Below, piece by piece: positions 17,082 through 26,462 of a stretch of 64,000 bases of DNA (positions within the stretch are counted from its first letter, which is position 1; each line of letters opens with the position of its first letter). The notes beneath the pieces are model-generated. The model saw only the letters and a list, made by a program, of their open reading frames with translations, did not search any database and had not been told where the DNA came from. The position numbers were made by a program, and so were the translations under genes. Source of the stretch: Caldithrix sp964598255 (GTDB lineage Bacteria; Calditrichota; Calditrichia; Calditrichales; Calditrichaceae); the NCBI GenBank assembly GCA_964598255.1, contig CAZRBA010000073.1:62001-126000 (forward strand), given 5' to 3'.

Positions 17082-17146
17082 ATTACGTTCCGAAATGTTC
17101 GGTTAATGATTTCAATCATTTTTTTACCGATAGCGCCCCGACATGT

Positions 17147-18427
17147 TTAGGCTGTTTTCTTTTGCGACGAATGTAATTTGGCTAAAGGATAAAGCGCCAA
17201 AAACAACAAACCTGTTAAACCAATGCCCCAACCCAAACCAAACACATCAACCAGCCAACCGATAACCGGGCTTAAAACAACCACAATTAATGTTTCCATT
17301 TGCGACATAGTGGAAAGCCCCGAAGCCATAATATCGGAAGGCAGAGTTTCACTAAGATAACTTACAATTAACGGACGGCGTATATTACGTACCAGGTACA
17401 ATCCGACAAACAAAATGGTTGCCACAAACGGCCAGCCTGCCCAAAGAGTCAATCCAGCTAAAAAGGTAATGCCAATGCCCGTTAAATAGGCCACATCAAT
17501 GGCTTTGGCCAAATGCTTAAATCGGGCCTCGAGACGAAACGCATTGCGCGAACTGTAAGAAGTTAACAAATAAAGTAAAAAGTAAGCCAATCCGACTAAA
17601 ATGGATGTACGCTCTTTTTGTCCCAAATAAAGAAAAACGGGCAACTGCAAAGCCAAAGCTTTTAACATGGGTTGAAAATAATCTTTTAACCCTTTAAAAA
17701 AACCGCCGTAACTGGCCGCGCTAAAAAATTGGCGCCAATAATCCGCTTTGGCAAACTGCCGGAAATAAGAAGTCAATACCGTACGAAACCGGCGCAACAT
17801 GTTTTTTTGCTCTAAAACTTGTGCTTGCGTTTGTACGGATCGGTTCAAGTAACCGGGATAAGATAAAATATTCAGCAAATCAAGCAAATAGGGCAAAGCC
17901 GAAATCAAAAACAGCAATCGATATTCCTTACCCCACAAAATAATACCAATAGCCAACAACGAACTTAAGGCAGATCCGATTTGCGACCAAGAACGCGTAC
18001 GGCCGTAAAACTGTGTTTTTAAATGCAACAGTCCGTTACGTTCCAAATAACTTAAAATCATAGCCTTGTGCGTACCGGAGCGAAACGCCTCGCCCATTCC
18101 GAACAGGACCATAGCCAAAGCAAAAGGCAGGTACGAGGTACTAAAATAAAACGTAAAAAACGACACCAGATAAGAAGAAAACGAAAAAACCATGGCGTTC
18201 TTTCGCCCGTAGCTATCGGCAACAATACCGGATGGAATTTCAAAAAGATTTTTACTGATTTCACGCAAAGAATAAAGAGTACCAATTTCAAAATAAGAAA
18301 ATCCGACCTCACGCATAATTAACAGAATAAAGGCATCAAAAAAACGTAGATTTTTAAGAAAGCCATAAGCACAAAATTTATAATATTGAAACGTACGGAA
18401 AATTCCCTGATCGTCTTTTACCGCCAT
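17147..18427 (-). CDS. Major facilitator superfamily transporter
   Basis: This 426-residue protein has about twelve hydrophobic segments. The MFS motif A between helices 2 and 3 is visible as EIPSGIVADSYGRKNAM. The segment MGEAFRSGTHKAMILSYLE is common in MFS proteins of the 'MFS_1' drug/unknown group. The ribosome site GAGGG precedes ATG 18427. It lies 65 bases upstream of the ABC pair on the same strand and may share its transcript. The substrate is unknown. Confidence 0.85.
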   Translation of the reverse strand: MAVKDDQGIFRTFQYYKFCAYGFLKNLRFFDAFILLIMREVGFSYFEIGTLYSLREISKNLFEIPSGIVADSYGRKNAMVFSFSSYLVSFFTFYFSTSYLPFALAMVLFGMGEAFRSGTHKAMILSYLERNGLLHLKTQFYGRTRSWSQIGSALSSLLAIGIILWGKEYRLLFLISALPYLLDLLNILSYPGYLNRSVQTQAQVLEQKNMLRRFRTVLTSYFRQFAKADYWRQFFSAASYGGFFKGLKDYFQPMLKALALQLPVFLYLGQKERTSILVGLAYFLLYLLTSYSSRNAFRLEARFKHLAKAIDVAYLTGIGITFLAGLTLWAGWPFVATILFVGLYLVRNIRRPLIVSYLSETLPSDIMASGLSTMSQMETLIVVVLSPVIGWLVDVFGLGWGIGLTGLLFLALYPLAKLHSSQKKTA

Positions 18428-18553
18428 GTGACCGCCCTCACTTGCCCCTAAGCCATAAATCTTCTAAATTCATTTTAATTTATCACAATAAGTGTTTTTT
18501 TGAAAAATTATTTAATCCTACACGTATTTTTTAATTACAGACAGGAGTTGTTT

Positions 18554-19993
18554 TTGAACTACGTTTTGCGATTTGCGCCCAGTCCGACAGGCTACCTGCA
18601 TGTGGGCGGAGCTCGTACCGCTATTTTTAATTGGCTGATTGCGCGGCAAAAAAACGGACGTTTTTTATTGCGCATCGAAGATACCGACCGACTGCGATCG
18701 ACGGACGAATCCATACAAACAATTATTTCCTCACTAAAATGGTTGGGATTAAACTGGGACGGTGATATTCTGTACCAAAGCACCAGGGAACAACGTCATC
18801 TCGAAACAGCCTATAAACTTTTGCAACAAGGTAAAGCGTATCGTTGTTTTTGCAGTAAAGAAGAATTGGAAGAAAAACGAAAACGCGCCGAGGCCCTTAA
18901 ACTAAACCAACGTTACGACGGCACCTGCCGCCACCTAACCGCTGAACAAATCCGACAAAAATTAAGGCAAGGGCTTCCTTTTGCCATCCGCTTTAAAGTA
19001 CCGCAAGGCCGTGTGCACTTCGATGATCTGATTCATGGCTCTACAACCATCGAAAACAATACGCTAGACGATTTTATCATCGTCCGTTCGGACAATACCC
19101 CCGTTTACCAATTAGCCGTTGTGGTAGACGATCATGACATGGGAGTAACGCTTGTTTTGCGTGGAGATGATCATATCTCGAATACCAACAAACAAATTTT
19201 ACTCTATCAGGCAATGGGTTGGCCGGTGCCTCAATTTGCCCACGTGCCGTTAATTCTGGGAACCGACAAAAAACGGTTATCCAAAAGACACGGTGCCACT
19301 TCCGTTGAAGAATTCAAAAATATGGGAATTTTCCCGGAAGCCCTGTTTAATTATTTATGCCTTTTGGGTTGGTCGCCTGGTAACGACCGCGAAATTTTTA
19401 GCAAAGAAGAATTGATTCGCGAATTTAGTCTGCAACGCATTAACAAAACGCCTGCCGTTTTTGATTTGCAAAAGCTGCTCTGGATGAACGGCAAATATTT
19501 GGCTCAAAAATCCGTGGATGAACTATTGCCCGAAATCAAAACCTGGTTAAAGACCCAAAACCTGTCTTTGGCCTTTCTGCAAAACGAACGTTTTCGCTAT
19601 TTGATTAAGCTTTTACAAGTTCGAGCCAAAACCATTAACGAACTTATCACCCAATTATCATTCTTTTTTTACGATCCGCAACAATATGAAGAAAAGGGCG
19701 TTAAGAAATTTTTTAAAAAAGAAAATAGCTTGCAAATTTTAACCGAACTTTATACACTATTTGCAGAGCAACCTGACCGCTTTTTCAACAATTTAACGGA
19801 AATTGAACAAAGTATCCGCCAATTAGCCCAAAACATGGGATTATCCGCTGGAAAAATTATCCACCCTCTACGCTTAGCCCTAACGGGAAGTACCAGCAGC
19901 CCCGGAATCTTCGAAATAATTTACATATTGGGACAAAAAAAGGTTTTGAATCGGCTGAAAAATGCCATAAATTACACTAAAAAGTTGATTTAA
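18554..19993 (+). CDS. gltX: Glutamyl-tRNA synthetase (GluRS)
   Basis: I choose TTG 18554 (479 residues) because AGGAG lies at 18543-18547 and the family begins right there with YVLRFAPSPTGYLHVGGART, the HIGH-type signature. The KMSKS-type loop is KKRLSKRHGATSVEEF. The class Ib synthetase domain is followed by an alpha-helical anticodon-binding domain ending in PLRLALTGSTSSPGIFEI. It charges tRNA-Glu. Together with the two signalling genes immediately downstream (5 and 17 bases apart) it forms an unusual operon. Confidence 0.95.
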   Translation: MNYVLRFAPSPTGYLHVGGARTAIFNWLIARQKNGRFLLRIEDTDRLRSTDESIQTIISSLKWLGLNWDGDILYQSTREQRHLETAYKLLQQGKAYRCFCSKEELEEKRKRAEALKLNQRYDGTCRHLTAEQIRQKLRQGLPFAIRFKVPQGRVHFDDLIHGSTTIENNTLDDFIIVRSDNTPVYQLAVVVDDHDMGVTLVLRGDDHISNTNKQILLYQAMGWPVPQFAHVPLILGTDKKRLSKRHGATSVEEFKNMGIFPEALFNYLCLLGWSPGNDREIFSKEELIREFSLQRINKTPAVFDLQKLLWMNGKYLAQKSVDELLPEIKTWLKTQNLSLAFLQNERFRYLIKLLQVRAKTINELITQLSFFFYDPQQYEEKGVKKFFKKENSLQILTELYTLFAEQPDRFFNNLTEIEQSIRQLAQNMGLSAGKIIHPLRLALTGSTSSPGIFEIIYILGQKKVLNRLKNAINYTKKLI

Positions 19994-19998
19994 TAAAA

Positions 19999-21420
19999 AT
20001 GTTGTATGAAAAACTAAACATATGCGTAGTCAACACTGACGAAAATTTGACACGGCTTCTCAACGGGATTCTCGGTACCATCGGTTATCAACTACACCGC
20101 CAAAACGGCGCGCACTTTCCGTTCAAAACCTTGTCCGACTCTTCGTTCGATTTACTGATTATTGATAATACAACATATCCTTTTAGCCCGGACGATTTAA
20201 AAAAAGTACAACTCATTAATCCCGCCATTCACACCATTCTTATTCAGGAAGATCTTTCCGATCTTGATGACTGGAAGACGTTTAATCATTTAAACATCAT
20301 CAAACGCAAAGCCTTACCCGAGCGATTACCATTAGTGCTCAGTCATTTCTATTCGGAATTCAGCAATCGTAGAGTAACCAACCTCTTTTATTGGAATTTG
20401 GTAAAAACCGCGCTTCTAGATAACAATATTTTTACCGCAATTGTCGAAAAAAACTCGGATATTCTATTTTTAAACCGAACCGCTCAGGAAGTGTTAAAAG
20501 TTACTTTTGAGGATGAATCCCCCCTGCATTTTGCGGATTTTCTGAAAGAAGGCGAAAAAGTTTGGAAATATATTACCAATAAATTTTCCACCTTACGCAC
20601 GCCCGTCTTAAAAATTCAATTGGAGTTTGTAGACCAAAATTACAGCGAATTTTCTTTTCCTGTTTCCGTAAAATCCATCCGGAACAGCAACGATTATTTT
20701 ATTATTCAAGGCGCTTGCCTATCCAATATCATCAGCTCTCCCTCTCTGACTTCCGAAACCGTACTTAACGCTTTTGCCGATTCCTTGGCCAACGAGCTGC
20801 TTAATCCGTTAAATGTAATTTGGGGACGTCTTCAACTTTTTCAGACAAGCTCCCATCTGAGCGAGCAGGATAAATATCACCTTAAAATGGTGGAACGTCA
20901 AATCCAACGCATAAACGAAGTTGTTGCGCGATTGGTTTCGTTTACTTCGATCAAGCGCGATTTGGTACCGCAAAAAATTTTTTTGAATGAAATATTAAAA
21001 AGACTTTTTTACCAGGCATCGTGGCAGCAACATCAAAATCGGCTTCATTTGCAAACATCCAACGGCTTGCCGGCCATTTACGGTCAGGTTGCTCATATCG
21101 AGCTCTTGTTTAATATGATTATTGATCTTATATTAAACTTAACTCCTACAAAATCACAAATTACTCTTGCAACCCGATCGGTCAAACCGGCAAAGGATGG
21201 CCAGGAAAAGATCGTTGCTAAAATAACAATACAAAATTACACGGATGCTTTGGATCAGTATTTACTGAAGAACAGTTTGCAATTTAAAGATACGGGCAAA
21301 ATGAAATTTGCATTGGAGTTAACTATTATTCGTTTTATTTTAGATGAATACCAAATAAGCCATGAACTGATCGAAGACGGTTCTTCTTTGATTTTATCAC
21401 TAACTTTTACCAGTACGTAA
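19999..21420 (+). CDS. Degenerate histidine-kinase-like protein (receiver-like, PAS-like, HisKA without His)
   Basis: This 473-residue soluble protein shows three parts. Residues 1-115 look like a receiver fold with an Asp in DLLIIDNTTYPF (Asp56) and a Lys near 102. Residues of about 140-240 look like a PAS domain. Residues of about 255-320 match a HisKA dimerisation helix, but the H-box reads SLANELLNPLNVIWGRLQ, with Asn265 where the phosphorylated His should be. The C-terminal part keeps a faint N-box (LLFNMIIDLILN, Asp376 for the second Asn) and no DxGxG or GxGxG loops. It should be unable to autophosphorylate and probably works as a scaffold or allosteric partner of the NtrC-type regulator 17 bases downstream. 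Confidence 0.72.
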   Translation: MLYEKLNICVVNTDENLTRLLNGILGTIGYQLHRQNGAHFPFKTLSDSSFDLLIIDNTTYPFSPDDLKKVQLINPAIHTILIQEDLSDLDDWKTFNHLNIIKRKALPERLPLVLSHFYSEFSNRRVTNLFYWNLVKTALLDNNIFTAIVEKNSDILFLNRTAQEVLKVTFEDESPLHFADFLKEGEKVWKYITNKFSTLRTPVLKIQLEFVDQNYSEFSFPVSVKSIRNSNDYFIIQGACLSNIISSPSLTSETVLNAFADSLANELLNPLNVIWGRLQLFQTSSHLSEQDKYHLKMVERQIQRINEVVARLVSFTSIKRDLVPQKIFLNEILKRLFYQASWQQHQNRLHLQTSNGLPAIYGQVAHIELLFNMIIDLILNLTPTKSQITLATRSVKPAKDGQEKIVAKITIQNYTDALDQYLLKNSLQFKDTGKMKFALELTIIRFILDEYQISHELIEDGSSLILSLTFTST

Positions 21421-21437
21421 CAATTTCAGGGGGCTTA

Positions 21438-22799
21438 ATGAAATCCAGAATATTAATTGTGGATGATGAGCAAGATGCACTCGATTTAATGAAAGAAGTG
21501 TTTGAAACCAAAGGCTATTTACCCATAACTGCGACCAATGGTCTGGATGCTTTAAGCGTTATTAAACAGCAAGAACCGGATATCGTTTTAACCGATATCC
21601 GCATGCCAGAAATGGACGGCATGGAATTATTACGCATCCTTACCAAAGAATATCCGCACATTCCCGTCATTATGGTTACAGCCCACGGCACCATCGAAAC
21701 AGCGGTAGATGCCATGAAGATGGGCGCCAAAGATTACATTTTAAAACCTATCCGCCTTGATGAAATTTTAGCCAAAGTAGAACGTATTACCCAATTAAGC
21801 TCGTTAATCAAAGAAAACGAATACCTGCTAAGCAAGCTTAAACAAACTTATGATTTTACCAACATGGTTGGCAAAACGGAAAAAATTCGTCAACTGTTCG
21901 AGCTGGTTAAAGATGTCGCTGCTACCAATACCACCGTATTAATCGAAGGGGAAAGCGGCGTGGGTAAAGAGCTTATTGCCAATGCCATTCATTATAACAG
22001 TCCGCGAGCCAAACGTCCCTTTGTAAAAGTTAATTGCGGTGTATTGGCCGAAAGCTTGCTCGAAAGTGAACTGTTCGGGCATGTACGCGGGGCATTTACC
22101 GGTGCCATACGCGATAAAATAGGACGTTTCGAAATGGCCAACGGCGGTACTTTGTTTCTCGACGAAATCGGTGATATTTCGCTTAACATGCAATTAAAAC
22201 TATTGCGTGTTTTGCAAGAAGGCGAATTCGAACGAGTGGGCGGAACCGAAACCATAAAGGTAGACGTACGTATTATTGCGGCCACTAACAAAGATCTAAA
22301 AAAAGCTATTAAAGAAGGCACCTTCCGGCAGGACTTGTATTATCGCTTAAACGTAATACCGGTACATGTGCCGCCTTTACGCGAACGCCGTGAAGACATT
22401 AAATACCTTACGTATCATTTTATCGAAAAATTTAATAAAATTTACGGTAAACAAATTCGTGAAATTTCGCCGGAGGCCATGAAGGTATTGGAAAGCTATG
22501 ATTACCCTGGCAACATTCGCGAACTGGAAAATTTAATTGAACGCATTATTGTACTAAGTAAAAAAGATATTATCGACCTTGACGACTTGCCCGAAAACGT
22601 TCGCCATTATGTGGGCGATGCCTTTAGCGATGAAATTGATTTTTCCAAAGGATTTAATCAACTGGTGGAAGATTTTGAAAAAAATTTAATCATTAAGGCA
22701 TTGGAAAAAAACAAATTCAATCAAGTACAAACGGCCAAAATGCTAAACATGAACCGAAGTACATTAATTTCCAAATTAAAAAAGTATCAAATTTCCTAA
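21438..22799 (+). CDS. NtrC-family sigma-54-dependent response regulator
   Basis: This 453-residue protein has a receiver domain (phosphoacceptor Asp53 in IVLTDIRMPEMDG), an AAA+ domain with Walker A GESGVGKE, the sigma-54 contact loop GAFTGA and Walker B GTLFLDEIGDI, an arginine-finger region FRQDLYYRLNVIPVHVPPLRER, and a Fis-type helix-turn-helix (QVQTAKMLNMNRSTLISKLKK). It activates sigma-54 promoters when phosphorylated. Its natural upstream kinase position is taken by a degenerate kinase, so phosphate may come from another kinase. Confidence 0.95.
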   Translation: MKSRILIVDDEQDALDLMKEVFETKGYLPITATNGLDALSVIKQQEPDIVLTDIRMPEMDGMELLRILTKEYPHIPVIMVTAHGTIETAVDAMKMGAKDYILKPIRLDEILAKVERITQLSSLIKENEYLLSKLKQTYDFTNMVGKTEKIRQLFELVKDVAATNTTVLIEGESGVGKELIANAIHYNSPRAKRPFVKVNCGVLAESLLESELFGHVRGAFTGAIRDKIGRFEMANGGTLFLDEIGDISLNMQLKLLRVLQEGEFERVGGTETIKVDVRIIAATNKDLKKAIKEGTFRQDLYYRLNVIPVHVPPLRERREDIKYLTYHFIEKFNKIYGKQIREISPEAMKVLESYDYPGNIRELENLIERIIVLSKKDIIDLDDLPENVRHYVGDAFSDEIDFSKGFNQLVEDFEKNLIIKALEKNKFNQVQTAKMLNMNRSTLISKLKKYQIS

Positions 22800-22825
22800 G
22801 CCAAACCAACCTATTTTCCCCAAGC

Positions 22826-22860
22826 CGACCGTTCTTGCTCATGGCAAGACGGTCGCTACT
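22826..22860 (+). terminator. Hairpin between convergent ntrC-type gene and era
   Basis: CGACCGTTCTTGC (22826-22838) pairs with GCAAGACGGTCG (22844-22855) around a short loop with one bulge. Five T residues follow some way downstream (22866 on). It is likely a terminator shared by the convergent genes, although the T-run is not directly adjacent. Confidence 0.55.
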
Positions 22861-22873
22861 GGCCCTTTTTGAA

Positions 22874-23773
22874 TTAGTATCCCAACCGCTTAAGTTTGCG
22901 CTCGTCATAACGCCATTTTTCGTTTACTTTAACACGTAATTCCAAAAACACCGGACGTCCTAAAAACGCTTCGATTTCACGGCGGGCCGCCTCACCAATT
23001 CTTTTGAGCGCTTCTCCTTTTTTCCCGATCATAATTCCCTTCTGCGAATTGCGTTCCACATAAATAATGGCATAAATATAATCTTTTTGTGCGGGACGCT
23101 CCTTAAATTCTTCCACCACTACTTCGGTAGAATAGGGTATTTCCTGATAAAATTTTTCGAATATTTTTTCGCGGATAATTTCGGCCACAAAAAAACGTTC
23201 TGGTTGGTCACTTAAAACATCCGGCGGGTAAAACGGCGGATGAACAGGTAAGCGGGCCTCTATGGCGGCCTCTACTTTTTCCACGCCATCTCCCGTTAAT
23301 GCCGAAATCGGAATAATTTCTTCGAACGGATAAAAATCTTTATATAAATCAATTAAAGGAAGTAAATCCTGCTTGTTAATCAAATCCACCTTATTCAACA
23401 AAAGAATAACCGGTTTTTGCGCGGGATTTAAACGTGCCAAATCAATATCAACGGGATGCCGAGACGTTTTGGCATCCACAATTAGCAAAAGCAAATCCGC
23501 ATCATCCAAAGCGGAATGCACTTGCTCCATCATGCGCGCATGCAGTTTGTATTTGGGCTTTAAAATACCCGGCGTATCCAAAAATACCGCCTGAATGTTT
23601 TCTTTGTTTAATATGCCCGGAATACGGCGGCGGGTGGTTTGCGGTTTGTCAGAAATAATGGAAAGTTTGATGTTAAGCAAGGTATTAAGCAAAGTGGATT
23701 TACCCGCATTGGGCAAACCGATAATGGCTACGTAGCCCGCTTTAAAATTTTCCGGAACGATTTCGGTACTCAT
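22874..23773 (-). CDS. era: GTPase Era
   Basis: This 299-residue protein has GTPase motifs G1 GLPNAGKS (19-26), G2 region TTRRRIPG, G3 DTPG in VFLDTPGILKP, G4 NKVD and G5 ISA, followed by a C-terminal KH domain with IMIGKKGEALKRIG. It takes part in 16S rRNA maturation and 30S assembly. The length is normal for Era. Its start overlaps the stop codon of the upstream unknown gene by one base, so the two are co-translated. Confidence 0.95.
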   Translation of the reverse strand: MSTEIVPENFKAGYVAIIGLPNAGKSTLLNTLLNIKLSIISDKPQTTRRRIPGILNKENIQAVFLDTPGILKPKYKLHARMMEQVHSALDDADLLLLIVDAKTSRHPVDIDLARLNPAQKPVILLLNKVDLINKQDLLPLIDLYKDFYPFEEIIPISALTGDGVEKVEAAIEARLPVHPPFYPPDVLSDQPERFFVAEIIREKIFEKFYQEIPYSTEVVVEEFKERPAQKDYIYAIIYVERNSQKGIMIGKKGEALKRIGEAARREIEAFLGRPVFLELRVKVNEKWRYDERKLKRLGY

Positions 23774-24360
23774 TATTGAAAAGCCTCTCCCAAAATTTTA
23801 ATCAGCTCGAATCGTTTTTGCAACAAAGCGAATTTAGATGCTTCGGCTAAATTTTCAGCTTCAAATTCGCAAATAATGCCCGTTTTGCCTAAAAAAATAT
23901 AACATAAATTTTTAAATTCATTGATAAACTGTTTTACGGAAGGATGTTGCATAACCTGTTTGGCCCGCTTTTGATCTTTGTGAATTAAGGCAAACTTTTG
24001 CCCGTAATCGTTTTCTATTTCAGGTAAAAAATCGACCTCCTGATCACGATGTTTGGATAGCCATTTTTTTTCAGCAATAGTAAACGATTCATTGGTTGGC
24101 AGCCCCCAACTGATATCAAAATAATTTAGACGTTCCTTGCCTAATTTTTCGCTGCTGATATTAATAGTTAAAGAATAACCGTTAATTTTACCATAAAAAA
24201 ACGGTCGGGCGGCAAAGCCGCGGCGGATTACCTTTCCCTGATAATGGTCCTCCAGATCAAGCAAATTTCTGTGAATAGTATCCCATTGCGATTTACGCAC
24301 GTATAACAGCAGCCCCCAGACAGAAAGCAAAAATAAAACAAATAGTAAAACATACAGCAT
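23773..24360 (-). CDS. Unknown protein with N-terminal membrane anchor, coupled to era
   Basis: I place the start at ATG 24360, behind GGAGGTGG; an in-frame start at 24384 would add eight residues. The protein of 195 residues has one N-terminal transmembrane helix (MLYVLLFVLFLLSVWGLLLY) and a soluble, basic domain with segments such as NYFDISWGLPTNESFTI and FINEFKNLCYIFLGKTGIICEF. I recognise no family or catalytic motif. The one-base overlap with era suggests shared expression but gives no direct function. Confidence 0.7.
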   Translation of the reverse strand: MLYVLLFVLFLLSVWGLLLYVRKSQWDTIHRNLLDLEDHYQGKVIRRGFAARPFFYGKINGYSLTINISSEKLGKERLNYFDISWGLPTNESFTIAEKKWLSKHRDQEVDFLPEIENDYGQKFALIHKDQKRAKQVMQHPSVKQFINEFKNLCYIFLGKTGIICEFEAENLAEASKFALLQKRFELIKILGEAFQ

Positions 24361-24570
24361 AGGCCCACCTCCGGCGGAAAGCATTCGGTAAGTTTTGTTC
24401 CCTTACTTTCCGACCCATTTGTTTTAGTTTTTTATTACCCCCACTTGTAAAAAAATACGCATGGAACGAATTAATGACAAATATTATCAAAATCGCTTTA
24501 ACTTTTTCTTTCAATTTTTTGGCAAAACATCATGTTTTGTGCTCATTTTCAGCGTTAATATCTTTACATT

Positions 24571-25695
24571 TTATTGCACGTAAAAGGGCATCGGTGAAAA
24601 ACAAACGATAAAAATCACATATGAAAGCAATCCCAAAATTCGCCGTTTACGATCAATATTTTGCGAGTCATCTAAAGTTGGCGGATGCCGAAATCGAATA
24701 AAAATTAAAAGTAAAACGGTCCACAAAACCCAAATGTATGAATTAAAATTCGAGATCAAATAAAAATTTAACACGATTAACAGAAAAAATGCCAAAATTG
24801 CAATATAGCGGGCTTTTGCGCCAAACAAGGCATAGGTAATATGCCCGCCATCCAGTTGTCCGATGGGCATTAAATTAATCGCTGTTACCAGCAATCCGAA
24901 CCAGGCGGCAAAGATAAACGGAAAATGATACATCTCATCCATGGGCAGACGTTCGGCGCCAAACAACTTGCCTAACCATTCATAAAGCAATGTTTTTCCT
25001 AAAAAAAGGTCAATACCATGCGCATCACCCAGAGGATGTATTTTTTCGATATAAGCGTAAATGCCCGTCGTATCGGGTAAGCGATAAAAGCCTATAATCA
25101 AAAAGATAATACTCATAACAAATCCGGCCAACGGCCCGGCCACCCCCACATCGAACAATGCTTTTTTGTGCGGCATGGGCGATCTAAGTTTAATAAACGC
25201 ACCCAATGTACCAGGATGAAAAGCCGGTACGAAAAAGGGAATAAAATAGGGTAAGGTGGCTTCGATTTTGTAGTAGCGCGCTGTTAAGTAATGTCCCATC
25301 TCATGGCTGAAAAGGATAGTTAGTAAAGCGAACGAATAAGGCAAACCTATTGCGAAATTGCTCCATGAAACAAAAGGATCTTTCCCCCGAAGCAGCGCGC
25401 CTGTCATGGTAGTGGTGAGCACCGTGAATAAAAAAAGCACAAAATGCACCCAATAGCGAGGACGTTTTTGCAATGAAGTACCTGGTAGTATTTTCAAATA
25501 ATAGCGGGAAGGCGATTCTTCAATTTCGGAAAAAATACCTTTGGCCAGCAATTCGTCCTGAATTTCCTCCAACGTTTCAAAATCTATTTTATCTTTTCTC
25601 TGCTTGTACACTGGCGCACCAAACATCCGGCTCAAACGTTCCTGCTGCAGACGCCCGTTAATCACCGTATTTACAAGTCGAACATTTTTTTTCAC
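24571..25695 (-). CDS. Site-2-type membrane metalloprotease (peptidase M50 family)
   Basis: This 374-residue integral membrane protein carries the zinc motif HEMGH (131-135) within LLTILFSHEMGHYLTARYY and the second metal motif NLMPIGQLDGGH (Asp282). A soluble N-terminal region of about 75 residues precedes the first helix. This form resembles the bacterial and chloroplast EGY-like branch of site-2 proteases, without an obvious PDZ domain. It should cleave membrane-embedded regulators or signal peptides. It is 14 bases downstream of the pcm-like gene. Confidence 0.87.
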   Translation of the reverse strand: MKKNVRLVNTVINGRLQQERLSRMFGAPVYKQRKDKIDFETLEEIQDELLAKGIFSEIEESPSRYYLKILPGTSLQKRPRYWVHFVLFLFTVLTTTMTGALLRGKDPFVSWSNFAIGLPYSFALLTILFSHEMGHYLTARYYKIEATLPYFIPFFVPAFHPGTLGAFIKLRSPMPHKKALFDVGVAGPLAGFVMSIIFLIIGFYRLPDTTGIYAYIEKIHPLGDAHGIDLFLGKTLLYEWLGKLFGAERLPMDEMYHFPFIFAAWFGLLVTAINLMPIGQLDGGHITYALFGAKARYIAILAFFLLIVLNFYLISNFNSYIWVLWTVLLLIFIRFRHPPTLDDSQNIDRKRRILGLLSYVIFIVCFSPMPFYVQ

Positions 25696-25709
25696 AACAA
25701 TCCTTCGCC

Positions 25710-26462
25710 TTATTTTTCTTTTTGCACTTTGCCGGTCATCGGCACAAAACGTACGGGTAAGATATTTTGCATTGCCATTCCGGTTGCCGATTTTTTAACT
25801 ACAACCAATTCCTGAACATATTCGCCCACCGGTAAAACCATGGTTCCGCCGTTTTTCAATTGTTCCAGCAAAGGAGGCGGAATTTTAGGCGGAGCAGCCG
25901 TAACTATTATGGCGTCAAACGGGGCTTTTTCCGGCCAGCCATTGTACCCGTCGCCTTGCTTTACCACCACATTATTGTAGCCCAAGGCTTTTAAGCGCTG
26001 AGCCGCCTCGCGCGCTAACTCCGGAATTATTTCTATCGTAAAAACGGAATCGACCATTTCGGCAAGTACTGCCGCCTGATACCCGGAGCCCGTACCGATC
26101 TCCAGAACACGATCCGTGGACTTTAAATGTAATTGTTCGGTCATAAAGGCTACAATATACGGTTGACTGATCGTCTGCCCGTGACCGATAGGCCGCGGTT
26201 CGTCTTCATAGGCCAAAGGAGCTTCTTTTGCAGGTACAAACTTATGTCTGGGAACCGTTTCCATTGCTCTAATCACACGCGCATCTTTTACCCCTCGGGC
26301 CACAATTTGTTGTTCCACCATTGCTTTACGTAATTTTTGATAGTAGGCCTCTGTATGCGTCATGTTTTTTTCCCGTGAACAATTTAGAATAAACATTAAA
26401 ATAAAAACAAAAAATTTCAAGTTTTTCCGTAAAAAGCGAACCTTGCGCCAACCTTCAATCAT
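25710..26462 (-). CDS. pcm: Protein-L-isoaspartate O-methyltransferase, apparently exported or lipid-anchored
   Basis: This 250-residue protein has a complete PIMT core: MVEQQIVARGVKDARVIRAM, PIGHGQTISQPYIVAFMTE and the SAM-binding loop VLEIGTGSGYQAAVLAEM (GTGSG 123-127). It methylates damaged Asp/Asn residues for repair. Unlike cytoplasmic Pcm it begins with a basic segment and a strong hydrophobic helix ending FILMFILNCSREKN, which suggests export and a lipobox-like Cys28 (the Asn at -1 is non-canonical). A start at Met34 would give a plain cytoplasmic enzyme but has a poorer ribosome site. It overlaps the upstream hydrolase gene by 4 bases. Confidence 0.88.
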   Translation of the reverse strand: MIEGWRKVRFLRKNLKFFVFILMFILNCSREKNMTHTEAYYQKLRKAMVEQQIVARGVKDARVIRAMETVPRHKFVPAKEAPLAYEDEPRPIGHGQTISQPYIVAFMTEQLHLKSTDRVLEIGTGSGYQAAVLAEMVDSVFTIEIIPELAREAAQRLKALGYNNVVVKQGDGYNGWPEKAPFDAIIVTAAPPKIPPPLLEQLKNGGTMVLPVGEYVQELVVVKKSATGMAMQNILPVRFVPMTGKVQKEK

